From: JBBRQP01 sp038226175
GTDB lineage: Bacteria > Cyanobacteriota > Cyanobacteriia > Gloeobacterales > Anthocerotibacteraceae
Assembly (NCBI GenBank): GCA_038226175.1
Contig: JBBRQP010000003.1
Location: 1 to 64,000, forward strand
Direction: 5' to 3'
DNA: 64,000 bases
Part shown: positions 15,753 to 25,350 of the stretch, in pieces
Layout of the letters: every line of letters begins with the position of its first letter
How positions within the stretch are numbered: position 1 is the stretch's first letter
Position numbers and translations under genes: made by a program
Notes under the pieces: model-generated
Seen by the model: the letters and a program-made list of their open reading frames with translations, nothing else
The model's database searches: none
What the model was told of the DNA's origin: nothing

Positions 15753-16766
15753 CTAGCGACCTTTTGGTACACCAAACTTATCCCAGAGCGCGGGTTGGTC
15801 TTCGAGGGCGACTTGCGCAATAATCAGGTAATCTTTGAGCCAGTCTTGTAGTGTTTTGAGAGTTTGATCGCGCTGTTGATTGATCGGAATACTTTTTTGT
15901 TGGACAGCAAGCAAGGCTTGTTGGGCTTGTTGTACGCTCACAATTTGGGTCTGCTCGGCTTCAACTTGCGCACGGGTGATGCCATAAACACCTAGCTCTG
16001 CCAAAATTTGAGGCTGAGCCAAGACATCGCGATAAAAGTTTTGTATTTGGGTGAGCCAAGCGGTCAGTTGGGCGGGTTCTGGTGTCGATAGATTCAGCGT
16101 TTGAGCTACTTCTGGATTATTTTTGAAAGCAACTTGGGCAATCTTAACTAAGCGTTTGTAGTTATTACTGACGGCTACACGGGCTGTCGCCACCTGAGCT
16201 TGCACCGTATTTTGAGCCGATTTTTGGATAAGTTGCTGGTTTTGAGCGATTTGAGCTTTTTGATATAGCCCTTGCCCGAGCTCAATGCGCTGACGATCGT
16301 AACCGTATTTGGCTAAATATTGTTGGATGTTTGGGTCGTTGAGACTAGTTGTTAGGATATTTTGGGCTGTCTCTAGTTGATTTTTGATGCCTGGTTGCTC
16401 CGGCACAGGAGTCAGGTGGATTAGCACCCAAAACCCATACAGCAAGGTGGCACTGACAATGCTGGCTAGACCAACACGCACAAACGTCTCTAGTTGAGAT
16501 TTACGCTGTTGTTTGCGTTGTCTGGCTCGCGCACTATTGCGACTGATCGCAGCGTGAAAGCGGCGTTGACAACTTTTACAGCGATAGGGACGTTGATTGA
16601 GTAGGGCATATAGTACTTTATCTAGTCCATTTTGGTGGGAGCGGGTTACTTTAGAACTGCTGCAATTCGGACATTTGGGTAGACTACGTGAGGAAGAGGA
16701 ACGCCTTCGCGAGCTAGTGGACGAGGATCTGGTCGTCTTAAGACTGTCGCTCAAGGAATCAGTCAT
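15753..16766 (-). CDS. Zinc-ribbon, single-pass membrane protein of unknown function
   Basis: A 337-residue protein. After a Ser/Arg-rich start it has a zinc ribbon (CPNC at 32-35, CKSC at 63-66), a basic stretch (RARQRKQQRK), one transmembrane helix (about 95-117, VGLASIVSATLLYGFWVLI) and then a long helical, Gln-rich domain likely to be coiled coil. By the positive-inside rule the ribbon would be cytoplasmic and the helical part periplasmic. The ribbon resembles those of transposase-type or RING-like proteins but no catalytic motif is seen. I do not recognise the family. Confidence 0.75.
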   Translation of the reverse strand: MTDSLSDSLKTTRSSSTSSRRRSSSSRSLPKCPNCSSSKVTRSHQNGLDKVLYALLNQRPYRCKSCQRRFHAAISRNSARARQRKQQRKSQLETFVRVGLASIVSATLLYGFWVLIHLTPVPEQPGIKNQLETAQNILTTSLNDPNIQQYLAKYGYDRQRIELGQGLYQKAQIAQNQQLIQKSAQNTVQAQVATARVAVSNNYKRLVKIAQVAFKNNPEVAQTLNLSTPEPAQLTAWLTQIQNFYRDVLAQPQILAELGVYGITRAQVEAEQTQIVSVQQAQQALLAVQQKSIPINQQRDQTLKTLQDWLKDYLIIAQVALEDQPALWDKFGVPKGR

Positions 16767-16866
16767 CAGTTAGAAATTTGTATTTACCCCATTATATTAC
16801 TGTATTGCTTAGCTCTCACCCGCCTCGCTCTGACCCGAAAAAGCCCTTGCAGTGTTAACACGGGTT

Positions 16867-18009
16867 TTAGGAAATAGAGCGGCTAACGATTTGCTGATAT
16901 AGTGTTTCGTATTGCTGCGCCATTTTTGTCCATGTATAGTCTTGAGCTAGACGATAACCTTGTTGGGCTAAGTGTTGCAATTGATGGGGATTTTCGTAAA
17001 GGTTCAGTAAATAATTACGCAAACCGGACACATCATAGGGGTCAGCTAAAATTAAACCTTGTTGACCTGATGCAATCAATTCACCAAAACCCGACTCACG
17101 GGTTGTAATCACAGCCGTCCCTGAGGCTAGGGCTTCAAGAATTACTAAAGAAAATGTATCATAGCGACTCGGATACACAAAACAATCAGCGGCACGATAT
17201 AAATCAGGCGTGTCCTTACGAAATCCTAAAAAGTGTACCCGGTCAGCCAGCGCGTCTAATTCCTGTTGATAGGGCGCACTCAAACCGCCACCGACAACAT
17301 AAAGAAGGATAGGTTGTGGCGTTTGCACCAGAGCTTGCAAAATAGTACGTAAGCCTTTACGCGGCTGCGTGTAGTCACCGACATAGAGTAAGGCTAATTG
17401 ATCGGGTCGGATCTTGAGCTGACGGCGCATCGCTTCACGGCGCATCGCATCAGGAGCAAACATCTGGGTATCAACACCATTACAAATAACCTCCAACTTA
17501 GCCGCAGAGATACCTGCGAGTTGTGTTAATTCTCGCTTGGTCTTGGGAGAGACTGCTACAACATTTTGGGCTAAATCATAAACTTTTTTTTCAAGTTTGG
17601 CATTGATATAACTATATAGTTGATGATAGTAGCCTCGCAGACCAGGAAATCTTTCTTTAGTTAAATATTGGGCAAAAGAATGATGCACAAAATGACAGGT
17701 ATTCACATGATGTGGGCAGTAAGCTAAAGCACCATTGAGATGAATAATATCAAAGTGTTGACTATTCTTTTTTAGATAACTGGTACATTGATTTGCCCAA
17801 AGGATGCCTTTTAATAAGTTGGGTTTAGCGATGAGCGGTGTGAGCGGCTGCCATTTAATATTTGGTTGTTGGGCTAGGGTTTCATCAACCCGGTCAGCAA
17901 GCAGCGTGACTTGGTGATCATGGTTGGCTAAGTAGGTAGCTAACTCATAATTAACCCGGCCTTGACCATCGCCTTTGATGATGTTGTGACTTGCGATTAG
18001 GATTTTCAT
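16867..18009 (-). CDS. Glycosyltransferase family 4
   Basis: A 380-residue retaining GT-B glycosyltransferase. The acceptor-side start is MKILIASHNIIKGDGQGRVNYEL; the donor-binding C-terminal half has LLYVGDYTQPRKG, the Tyr-Pro-Ser-Arg-Tyr segment and the EX7E motif in LEALASGTAVITTRESGFGE. Sugar and acceptor are not predictable. It is the last gene of the minus-strand polysaccharide operon and meets the stop of the next upstream gene at a shared base (18009), so translation is coupled. It contains a 15-bp tandem repeat near 17430-17460 giving AMRREAMRR. Confidence 0.9.
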   Translation of the reverse strand: MKILIASHNIIKGDGQGRVNYELATYLANHDHQVTLLADRVDETLAQQPNIKWQPLTPLIAKPNLLKGILWANQCTSYLKKNSQHFDIIHLNGALAYCPHHVNTCHFVHHSFAQYLTKERFPGLRGYYHQLYSYINAKLEKKVYDLAQNVVAVSPKTKRELTQLAGISAAKLEVICNGVDTQMFAPDAMRREAMRRQLKIRPDQLALLYVGDYTQPRKGLRTILQALVQTPQPILLYVVGGGLSAPYQQELDALADRVHFLGFRKDTPDLYRAADCFVYPSRYDTFSLVILEALASGTAVITTRESGFGELIASGQQGLILADPYDVSGLRNYLLNLYENPHQLQHLAQQGYRLAQDYTWTKMAQQYETLYQQIVSRSIS

Positions 18010-19118
18010 CAGGCGCTCGTAAAGTGGCGAATGGCTTTGACCACGCCCTCAGCATAGCGTTGAGTCGAAAATTCTTGCGCGCGTTGTTGGGCTTTTTGCC
18101 CGATTTGCAGACGAAATTGGGGTTCGTCTAGATACCGCAGGAGAGCTTTTGCTAAGGCCGCCACGTCGCCAAAGGGCGTTAGTAAGCCATCTACACCATC
18201 AGTAATCACTTCTTGAGGACCACCTTCAGCACCCGCAATTACTGGTTTGGCAAGTGCCATTGCCTCGACCACCACCATGCCAAAGGGCTCCCGGTCTGAG
18301 GCATGAACCACTACATCCATCGCCTGCATCCATTCAGGAATATTACGCTGAAATCCGGTCAGGATCACGTGATTACCAAGATCTAAGCTATCGATGCAAT
18401 CTTTTAAATATTGACTGTAGTCTGGCTCTAAGTCATGCTTACCGCCAACAATAACTACCTGCGCTAAAGGATGCAAGACCAGCACCTGTGGTAAGGCTTT
18501 GACCAGCACATGCATTCCTTTCCAGCGTTGTAAGCGTCCGACAATGCCAATTAAGGGGATATCTGTAGGTAGACCTAGTTTTTGACGTGCTTGGTGTAAA
18601 GTTGGCAATTGACTAGGATCAAACCTTTCTAACTCCACCCCAGGGTAAGCCACCCGTAGTGGACGCTGCGGAAAAAGATTATTTTGAGCCGCCGCCACAA
18701 ACTTAGAACAGGTCAAAATACCCTGACTAGGTAACAATGTCGCAATGCGATCGATCCAACTGCGCTCAGGCAAACTATGTTGAAACCAAAGCACCGGTAG
18801 ACGTGCCCAGATTGCCGCTAAACTGCCATAAATCTGTGCTCCAGCCATCCAGCCAAGCAGCACATCAGCTTCCTCTTCGTGGGCAATCTGGGCAATCTGA
18901 CGGCTAACTTTAAACAGATTAGGCAGGTCACGAATCTTACCTCTAGGCACAACCCAGGAGGTCACCCCCAGTTTTTGGGCTTGCCCGACCATCGGGCCAT
19001 CTTCCAAAAAAACAGCTAGCCAGCGCATATCTTGACCTTGCTGAAATAGCTGTAATAGAGCTAATTCTGCACCACCTTTTTGTTCGGCTAGAGGCATCAC
19101 AATCAGGACGGTTTGCAT
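18009..19118 (-). CDS. Glycosyltransferase family 4
   Basis: A 369-residue GT4 enzyme when started at ATG 19118 (MQTVLIVMPLAEQKGG), which fits the family; a frame open to 19184 would run into the preceding gene. Domain features: GGAELALLQL near the N-terminus, GIVGRLQRWKGMHVL at the start of the second Rossmann domain, and EPFGMVVVEAMALAKPVIAG with the EX7E pair. Likely to add one sugar to the lipid-linked repeat unit made by this cluster. Confidence 0.9.
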   Translation of the reverse strand: MQTVLIVMPLAEQKGGAELALLQLFQQGQDMRWLAVFLEDGPMVGQAQKLGVTSWVVPRGKIRDLPNLFKVSRQIAQIAHEEEADVLLGWMAGAQIYGSLAAIWARLPVLWFQHSLPERSWIDRIATLLPSQGILTCSKFVAAAQNNLFPQRPLRVAYPGVELERFDPSQLPTLHQARQKLGLPTDIPLIGIVGRLQRWKGMHVLVKALPQVLVLHPLAQVVIVGGKHDLEPDYSQYLKDCIDSLDLGNHVILTGFQRNIPEWMQAMDVVVHASDREPFGMVVVEAMALAKPVIAGAEGGPQEVITDGVDGLLTPFGDVAALAKALLRYLDEPQFRLQIGQKAQQRAQEFSTQRYAEGVVKAIRHFTSA

Positions 19119-19138
19119 TAGGTTAATTTCCAGGTTAG

Positions 19139-20272
19139 CTAGGGGTTTAGCGTATGTAACAGCTTTTCTGTAATCTTTTCCCAAGTAAAATATCTAGGGT
19201 AAAGGCGGAGCCCAGCCTCGCTTAGTTTAGCGCGAAACGCTGGTTCTTGGGCTGCGCGTAAAACTAATTGGCTAAATCCGGCTTCATCAGCAACAGCAAC
19301 AAGATTATCAGCTAATTCATCTCGCCAGAAACTATCACTCAGGTGTCCGTAGGTCGATAATACTGGTAGACCATGGGTAAATCCACAAATAGCCGAAGTT
19401 CGCCGTGTAGAAATACCATCTAAGAATGGAGATAAAAATAAGTCAATAATCTGAAAATAATGAGAAGTCTGCACCGTATCCAAAAATCCTGTTGTAATCA
19501 AAAATGGTTGTAAATCCGGCGGACAAACAGCTTGCATTGCTTTACCTCCCGAGCCAATAAAAAGTAAATAAGCTGGAATGTTTTGTTCACGTAATTTGCG
19601 CAGACTATTGAGGAGTAGACCTTGCATTTTACCCATATGGCCTGAGCCAAAAGAACCTAAAATTAGCGCGTGCTCCGGTAAATTTAGTTGATGTTTGAGT
19701 AATGGTTTATCTTGATCCGCCAACACAGCCAAAGGGATATTGGTACTGACAGGTAAATGCACGACAGGTTTGTTAGGTATCCACGATTTAATCAGCTTAG
19801 TCCATTGCTCAATCGATACAAAAGCCACATCGACAAGTTGCAATAATGACCAGAGTTGGGCTTTTTGGAAAGGGTGCATCACCATAAATTTCCAGTTTTC
19901 TGGTTGTACAAATAGCTCATGAGCCATGATTGCTATCTTTAGTTGAGGAAACATTTTTTTGCATTTCTGAATCGCTAAGGGTAGCCAAGGCGTGATCCCT
20001 CGGCGTGCGTACATAAACGGATTATATTGAATCACTAACCAATCCGGTTGACTCGTGGCAAGGGCAGGCGGTAGACTATCGAGAATACCCTGACTAGGCG
20101 TAAATGCTGTAGTTAGTAACCTACAGCCTGTGGGTGTCTGAAAGTCTCCGGCACCCGTCAATAGTGTAATCTGATGACCTTGACTAGCGAGAGCTTCACC
20201 CAAAAAGTAAGTGTAGTCACCGATGCCATTAGGTTTGGGTGGAAGTTCGGTGGTGAGGAGAGCTAGGTACAT
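19139..20272 (-). CDS. Glycosyltransferase (GT4-like)
   Basis: A 377-residue GT-B-fold protein. It opens with LLTTELPPKPNGIGDYTYFLGEAL, the acceptor loop typical of GT4, and has ILGSFGSGHMGKMQGLLLNSL at the second domain. The EX7E motif is weaker than in the neighbours: the corresponding region reads DGISTRRTSAICGFTHGLPVLST, without the first Glu. It may thus be a divergent or altered-specificity transferase. The coding sequence is A/T-richer than the genes on the right side of the operon. The gap to the next gene upstream is 61 bp. Confidence 0.82.
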   Translation of the reverse strand: MYLALLTTELPPKPNGIGDYTYFLGEALASQGHQITLLTGAGDFQTPTGCRLLTTAFTPSQGILDSLPPALATSQPDWLVIQYNPFMYARRGITPWLPLAIQKCKKMFPQLKIAIMAHELFVQPENWKFMVMHPFQKAQLWSLLQLVDVAFVSIEQWTKLIKSWIPNKPVVHLPVSTNIPLAVLADQDKPLLKHQLNLPEHALILGSFGSGHMGKMQGLLLNSLRKLREQNIPAYLLFIGSGGKAMQAVCPPDLQPFLITTGFLDTVQTSHYFQIIDLFLSPFLDGISTRRTSAICGFTHGLPVLSTYGHLSDSFWRDELADNLVAVADEAGFSQLVLRAAQEPAFRAKLSEAGLRLYPRYFTWEKITEKLLHTLNP

Positions 20273-20333
20273 GATAAGAACCGATTGTGGGCAGGGAAAT
20301 AGTTAGCAGAGTAGGGTCTTAAAAGCATCTTTG

Positions 20334-21542
20334 TCATGGGTTGATCATCCGAGGCAAGGTGTTGGTTGGACTCAATAATTTGGTAACTAGAACAATCACT
20401 TCATCTGGCTTATAAATTGTTAGCCTATCTATGTCTTTACCTAAGATATAACATGTTTTTTGATAGCCCCATTGGGCATGATGTTGGGTTGCAGAATCAC
20501 AACATTCACCTAATAAAACTAAACTTGGAATATGAAAAGCAGCGGCAGCATGCATGAGCATACTTGTATTACACAAGGCTAGATCTGCGTGTTTCAAAAC
20601 ACTATAGGTTTCACGCAGTTTTAATTTGCCAGCTAGATTATGCACACGGCTGGGCTCGATGACAAGATATGCTGCATCAGCTATGTCTTGTTTCCCACCA
20701 ACGATGATTATTTCGACGCTTGGATCAATAAGCATCAATTTAATTAGTTCTTGGTAATAATCTAAAGGCCAACATTTTTCGGGAAAACCACCACCGGGTG
20801 TAACAATAATACGCTTGGTATAATCCGACCAATAACCAATTCCTTGTTTAATTTCATCTGGTGTTAAAAAAATTTGAGGTCTCACTTCTGGCAACTCAGT
20901 TGCGCCCAATTTTTCCGCAAATTTTAGGGCTGAGTATCCTACATGTTGATAGGGGTCAAAAATGATCGTGTCTTGCATCCCAGAATAGCCGCCAGCATAT
21001 TTATTGACACCCAAGCGATAGGGTATAGTTGCTTGCAATAATAATAATGCACCAAAGTGACTACCCAGAATATCGATGCCTACATCAAATTTTCTGAGTG
21101 CGAGTTTCTGTACTTCAGAAGAAAAATAGATATATCTGAGGGCATCTAAAAAGCTTTGAGGTTGCACAAAACGATTAAACCAAGGTGCGTTAATTTCGAT
21201 AATTTCAGAGATATAAGGATTGTTTTTTAAGGTCTCTACATTCCATGAACCAACTGCCGCTATAATCTGAGTATCAGGAAATTTTTTGTGTAGGGCTTCA
21301 AAAATAGGTGTGATAACCAATAAATCACCAAGGTCATTATTGCGTAAAACTAGAATTGATTTAGGCGGTTCAGAAACTTGTTTTTTAGAAGCAGTAAATT
21401 TAGCTAACAAACTTACTACTAGTTCTAGCAAATTATCCAATAAAAAAACTAAATATTTACCTTTACTCTCGCTCCAAGTCATAAAAGATGCACTACGCAG
21501 CCAGTATTTCTTTAGTTTCGGGAAAGTTGTGGCTTGATTCAT
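20334..21542 (-). CDS. Glycosyltransferase family 9 (heptosyltransferase-like)
   Basis: A 402-residue GT9-type enzyme from ATG 21542; an upstream in-frame ATG at 21581 would overlap the acetyltransferase gene by 32 bases and add 13 residues. The N-terminal Rossmann domain has ILVLRNNDLGDLLVITP, and the donor domain has VTPGGGFPEKCWPLDYY and SLVLLGECCD, the pattern of ADP-heptose transferases. In this context it more likely adds a sugar to a surface polysaccharide than to an LPS core. Base composition is clearly A/T-rich, suggesting a transferred module inside the operon. Confidence 0.88.
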   Translation of the reverse strand: MNQATTFPKLKKYWLRSASFMTWSESKGKYLVFLLDNLLELVVSLLAKFTASKKQVSEPPKSILVLRNNDLGDLLVITPIFEALHKKFPDTQIIAAVGSWNVETLKNNPYISEIIEINAPWFNRFVQPQSFLDALRYIYFSSEVQKLALRKFDVGIDILGSHFGALLLLQATIPYRLGVNKYAGGYSGMQDTIIFDPYQHVGYSALKFAEKLGATELPEVRPQIFLTPDEIKQGIGYWSDYTKRIIVTPGGGFPEKCWPLDYYQELIKLMLIDPSVEIIIVGGKQDIADAAYLVIEPSRVHNLAGKLKLRETYSVLKHADLALCNTSMLMHAAAAFHIPSLVLLGECCDSATQHHAQWGYQKTCYILGKDIDRLTIYKPDEVIVLVTKLLSPTNTLPRMINP

Positions 21543-21549
21543 GATGATA

Positions 21550-22074
21550 TTATTCCCATGAAACATTATGGCTAGGCACATAATTCAAGTCATGAGGTCG
21601 TTCACCAATCTTGCGCGCAGGAACACCCGCCACAATCGTAAAAGGTTCAACAGACTTGGTGACAACTGAACCCGCCGCAACCACCGCTCCTTTACCTACG
21701 GTCACCCCTGCGAGGATCGTACTTCTCGTGCACAACCAGCTGTAGTCTTCGATATTAATGGGGAGGGTATACCCAGCTAAATCTTTACTTTTGGGATCAT
21801 GAGAACCCGTAATCAACAAAGTATGGGATGAGATATTAACCTGATCACCAATAATGATGCCCCCTAAGCCATCTAAATAACAGTTGCGGTTAATGACACA
21901 TTGCTGTCCTATCACGATGTTCCAGGCAAATCTCATTTCACAGGACATTAAGATTGTACTTTCTTTGCCAATTTTTACGCCTAAAGAACGATAAGTATTC
22001 ATACGCAGGTCACGCCAAGGCAGGTGACTCACGACATAATTACAAAGATAATCACGTGTCGGGAGCCATCTCAT
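21550..22074 (-). CDS. Hexapeptide-repeat acetyltransferase (WcaF-like)
   Basis: A 174-residue left-handed beta-helix acyltransferase. Hexapeptide repeats run from about residue 30 to 150 (IVIGQQCVINRNCYL, GIIIGDQVNISSHTLLITGSHD with the catalytic-type His, GVTVGKGAVVAAGSVVTKSV, IVAGVPARKIG). It resembles the colanic-acid acetyltransferases and would O-acetylate a sugar of the exported polymer using acetyl-CoA. The start ATG shares its last base with the stop of the next upstream GT gene. Confidence 0.9.
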   Translation of the reverse strand: MRWLPTRDYLCNYVVSHLPWRDLRMNTYRSLGVKIGKESTILMSCEMRFAWNIVIGQQCVINRNCYLDGLGGIIIGDQVNISSHTLLITGSHDPKSKDLAGYTLPINIEDYSWLCTRSTILAGVTVGKGAVVAAGSVVTKSVEPFTIVAGVPARKIGERPHDLNYVPSHNVSWE

Positions 22075-23222
22075 TAGCGTAAAACCTCTACTTTAAGAGT
22101 GCTAGTGTAAATAGCGGTTAATTGCTGCAAATGTCCAGCTAGGGTATAGTTTTCCCGAATCATTTTCCAACCTGTTGCTCCTAGATTTTGTGCCAAATTA
22201 TAGTCCGTAGCAAGGGTTTCTATGGCTGTTGCTAGACCCGATATCTGACTAGGCTCGACGAGTAGACCCGTACTGCCAGACTGGACATATTCGACAATCC
22301 CACCTACCTTTGATGCGATAACTGGGCGACCACAGGCATAGGCTTCAAGGGTACCCCAACCCGCAGGCTCGTGCCAAAGCGAGGGAAATACTAACGCCCG
22401 CGCGGCAGTGAGTAAATTATTGACTTGCTCGGGTGCAACCCAGCCATGAAAAGTGACACGCTCATGGAGTCCGAGCTGCTGCGCCAAGTTTTCGAGTTCA
22501 ACCTTTTGGTAGCCTTCACCCGCAATATCTAAATGAGCAGGAACTCGGACTTCTCTAAAAGCACGTAGTAGCCAAGCCACACCCTTGGGCGGGATCAGCT
22601 GACCCAAAAAAACAAAGTGCGGTATGCGATCTTGGCTCATCGAAGCCTGGACTTCTTGCGCAGGTGCAAATAAAGGTAGTACCTGAATATTTTGCTCAGG
22701 ATAGCCCGCTTCTAGCATTTGGTCTTTGAGAAATTGGCTAACCGTAATCACTGTCATTTTGGGCAAGTGCTTCATCTCTCGCCAAGTCAATTTGAAATCT
22801 TCCCACAAACGCTCAGGGCGCACACTACCGCAATGAGAAGAAAACCGCTCTTGCAAACACCCAAAAACACTATAAGGTCGATTACAAGGTAACATTTTGG
22901 TTTCTAAATATTTGCTACCACTCGGACAGTAAGGGGCATGTCCATGAATCGTGCGTACAACCGCCAAATTTTCTGGGGGCAGAGCTTTGAGCGGTGAGTG
23001 CAGATGTAAGATATCTAGTCCCAGCTTTTGCGCTACTGCAAACAGCTCTTGCTCATCACTGACTACGATGGGGATTTGCTCGGGATCACTAGGATCACAA
23101 GCAAGGAAAGAAAAGTAATAAACTTGATGACCATCTGCTGTTTGCGCGTAACCAATCCGACGCACATAACTAGCGATGCCCCCTTTACTCCAAATACACC
23201 GCTCAAAGTGACCAATAATCAT
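22074..23222 (-). CDS. Glycosyltransferase family 4
   Basis: A 382-residue GT4. N-terminal GGIASYVRRIGYAQTADGHQV, then IHGHAPYCPSGSKYL with a Cys-rich insert (CNRPYSVFGC) common in GT4 enzymes of this type; the donor domain has FVFLGQLIPPKGVAWLL and the EX7E pair in EPAGWGTLEAYACGRPVIAS. It shares one base with each flanking gene, so it is in the middle of a tightly coupled translation unit. Confidence 0.9.
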   Translation of the reverse strand: MIIGHFERCIWSKGGIASYVRRIGYAQTADGHQVYYFSFLACDPSDPEQIPIVVSDEQELFAVAQKLGLDILHLHSPLKALPPENLAVVRTIHGHAPYCPSGSKYLETKMLPCNRPYSVFGCLQERFSSHCGSVRPERLWEDFKLTWREMKHLPKMTVITVSQFLKDQMLEAGYPEQNIQVLPLFAPAQEVQASMSQDRIPHFVFLGQLIPPKGVAWLLRAFREVRVPAHLDIAGEGYQKVELENLAQQLGLHERVTFHGWVAPEQVNNLLTAARALVFPSLWHEPAGWGTLEAYACGRPVIASKVGGIVEYVQSGSTGLLVEPSQISGLATAIETLATDYNLAQNLGATGWKMIRENYTLAGHLQQLTAIYTSTLKVEVLR

Positions 23223-24271
23223 CAGAAGTTACCTGCTAATGGCTTATTACGTAGCTGTAATAGTTTTTCTACAAGTGCATCTACATTGCCAGTTGCTACC
23301 ACGTAGCCATTGATGCCTTCACGCACCAGCGACTTCATACCAGTATCTTCGCTGACGATCACAGGCACACCACAGGCTAGGGCTTCGGCTGGGGCATAGG
23401 CAAAACCATCTTCATAGGTGGGATGCACAAAAACATCAGCTTGTTGTAAATAAGGTAGAGGATCACCTGAGCAAATTTTGATATTGGGGTTACGGGCAAG
23501 CCAAGCCTGCACATAACGCCGCATGCCCGGAGATGCCCAACCACCCACTAGAGTTAGTTCAATTTGCTGCTGCGGTAGACGTGCAAATGCTGCCATTAAG
23601 ACCGGAATCCCCTTCATCACAGTCAGACTACCGACATAAATAATCCGAAAAATCTGATCTGTAGGACGCTCTAGGGACGGCTTAAAACGCGAAGGAATCT
23701 GCAATTGCCAAGATTTTAGTTTTTCGAGCGGCACTCCTTCAGCCAAAAAAGTATCTCGAGTGTAATCACTTGCCACATAAATAAAATCAGCTAGAGCATA
23801 CTCCCTTTTGGTCTTTTGACACTGGGTTTGATTGAGCCAAGTATCTTCGATCCCAAAGCGGTCAATGGCTTTACGATGTTGCCGAAAGACGTGCTCCACA
23901 TGACTATTAGCAGCATGTAAGACTAAGGTTTGGCAGCCGAGTTTGCGTATCTGCCTAAAAGAACGCAGTGAACCACCTACAAATCCAATAAATTGGTCGG
24001 TTGGTTGTAAACACGCAGCTACCTGTTGATCAAACTCATCATTAGCAAGATGGTTATTCCAGCTCGGCAGATAGCGTAAGGAGCCAAAACGGCGCAATGC
24101 ATTAGTGATTGGCGTTGTAATGGGATGTCCTAAGTTATCACCAACTCTGGTTGCAAGGCCATAGTAAGCAGCCAATGATCCGGTCGCTCTAATATTTTCT
24201 ACAATTTCCATAAAATGACGACCTAACCCACCTGCACCGTAAGACGTGTTGCACGTTACCGTAGTTTTCAC
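23222..24271 (-). CDS. Glycosyltransferase family 4
   Basis: A 349-residue GT4. It begins MKTTVTCNTSYGAGGLGRHF (acceptor loop GGLGRH) and has IIYVGSLTVMKGIPVLMAAF at the donor domain, then EDGFAYAPAEALACGVPVIV with the EX7E motif. The sugar specificity is unknown. It overlaps the preceding gene by 4 bases (ATGA-type coupling) and the following one by one base. Confidence 0.9.
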   Translation of the reverse strand: MKTTVTCNTSYGAGGLGRHFMEIVENIRATGSLAAYYGLATRVGDNLGHPITTPITNALRRFGSLRYLPSWNNHLANDEFDQQVAACLQPTDQFIGFVGGSLRSFRQIRKLGCQTLVLHAANSHVEHVFRQHRKAIDRFGIEDTWLNQTQCQKTKREYALADFIYVASDYTRDTFLAEGVPLEKLKSWQLQIPSRFKPSLERPTDQIFRIIYVGSLTVMKGIPVLMAAFARLPQQQIELTLVGGWASPGMRRYVQAWLARNPNIKICSGDPLPYLQQADVFVHPTYEDGFAYAPAEALACGVPVIVSEDTGMKSLVREGINGYVVATGNVDALVEKLLQLRNKPLAGNF

Positions 24272-25350
24272 CTTAGGACGTGCTGATAAGCGTTAAGGGT
24301 TGCTTCTCGACAGTTTTCCCAGGTAAATAGTCGAGCCCGTGTGTGTCCCTGCTCACCCAACTCTTGTTGTAAATCTGAGCTTGCCAAAAGACGTTCGATG
24401 ACCTGACGCAACTGTTGCGCATCATTGGGGTCGAAGTAAAGAACAGCCTTTTGACCAATTTCTCTGAAGACAGCGATATCTGAGGCAATCACAGGGGTAT
24501 TAACTGCCATCGCTTCAATTAGCGGTAAACCAAAACCCTCTAAAAAAGAAGGAAAAATATAGGCTGTCGCCGCTGCGAATAATGCTGGTAACTCATTAGC
24601 AGAGACATAACCTAAATGCCGCATATTGGGTTGATCCAACGCCCAGGGTGCAATTCCTTCGGTAGGTATGGGGCCCGCTAAGACTAATTGATGGGGCGTA
24701 GATTGGAAGGCTTGGACTAGGGCACCAATATTCTTACGGGAGTTGAGAGCGCCTGTTGAGAGAAAAAATTGTTCTGGTAGGGTATATTTTTCACGGATCT
24801 GCGTAATTTGTTGAGCAGTCACCTGCCAAAATGTCTCTTCTACCCCTAGATAAGTAATCGATATCTGCTTGGCTGAGATACCTCCTGCCATCAAGTCATC
24901 AGCGGCAGCTTGGCTAATGGCACACAGGTGCTGCGCTTTGGCAATGGCAGCTTCGGCTAGGCGAATACCAAGTTCACCCATCACCGGAATATAGGCTTTA
25001 CCCATCTTGCGCCAAGCGACATCATAGGCTGTCAATACAAACGGTGCTTTGGTGTACAGGGGTTGAAATTCAAAGCTATGCACCAAATCAGGATGGCCTA
25101 GATTTAGATAAGTTTCGATGGGGAGTAGCTTTTGTAGAGCTATTTGCATACGCCCTGGCAGTGGGGTCGTCCGATAAGGAATCCTCTGAGGTAACCAAGC
25201 TGGTGCCTCAAAGCGTTTGCCAAAACTAAAGGCCTTGACCTCTAACCCAGCCTGCTCCGCCATTGCCCCAAGTAAATTTTTGGCATACCGATAAATGCCC
25301 GTCGCCGGAGCAGGCAAAAAATTGATGGCAACTTTAAGAGGCGCGTTCAT
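24268..25350 (-). CDS. Glycosyltransferase family 4 (mannosyltransferase-like)
   Basis: A 360-residue GT4 resembling WbaZ/MtfB-type mannosyltransferases: INFLPAPATGIYRYAKNLL at the N-terminus, LTAYDVAWRKMGKAYIP, STGALNSRKNIGALVQAF at the donor domain and EGFGLPLIEAMAVNTPVIAS with the EX7E pair. It overlaps both neighbours by 4 bases, including the flippase gene upstream, which ties it to polymer assembly. Confidence 0.9.
   Translation of the reverse strand: MNAPLKVAINFLPAPATGIYRYAKNLLGAMAEQAGLEVKAFSFGKRFEAPAWLPQRIPYRTTPLPGRMQIALQKLLPIETYLNLGHPDLVHSFEFQPLYTKAPFVLTAYDVAWRKMGKAYIPVMGELGIRLAEAAIAKAQHLCAISQAAADDLMAGGISAKQISITYLGVEETFWQVTAQQITQIREKYTLPEQFFLSTGALNSRKNIGALVQAFQSTPHQLVLAGPIPTEGIAPWALDQPNMRHLGYVSANELPALFAAATAYIFPSFLEGFGLPLIEAMAVNTPVIASDIAVFREIGQKAVLYFDPNDAQQLRQVIERLLASSDLQQELGEQGHTRARLFTWENCREATLNAYQHVLR

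Noticed and set aside
17425..17462. 15-bp tandem duplication in a glycosyltransferase gene
   Set aside because: In frame and only two copies (AMRREAMRR); a small slippage event with no evident role.
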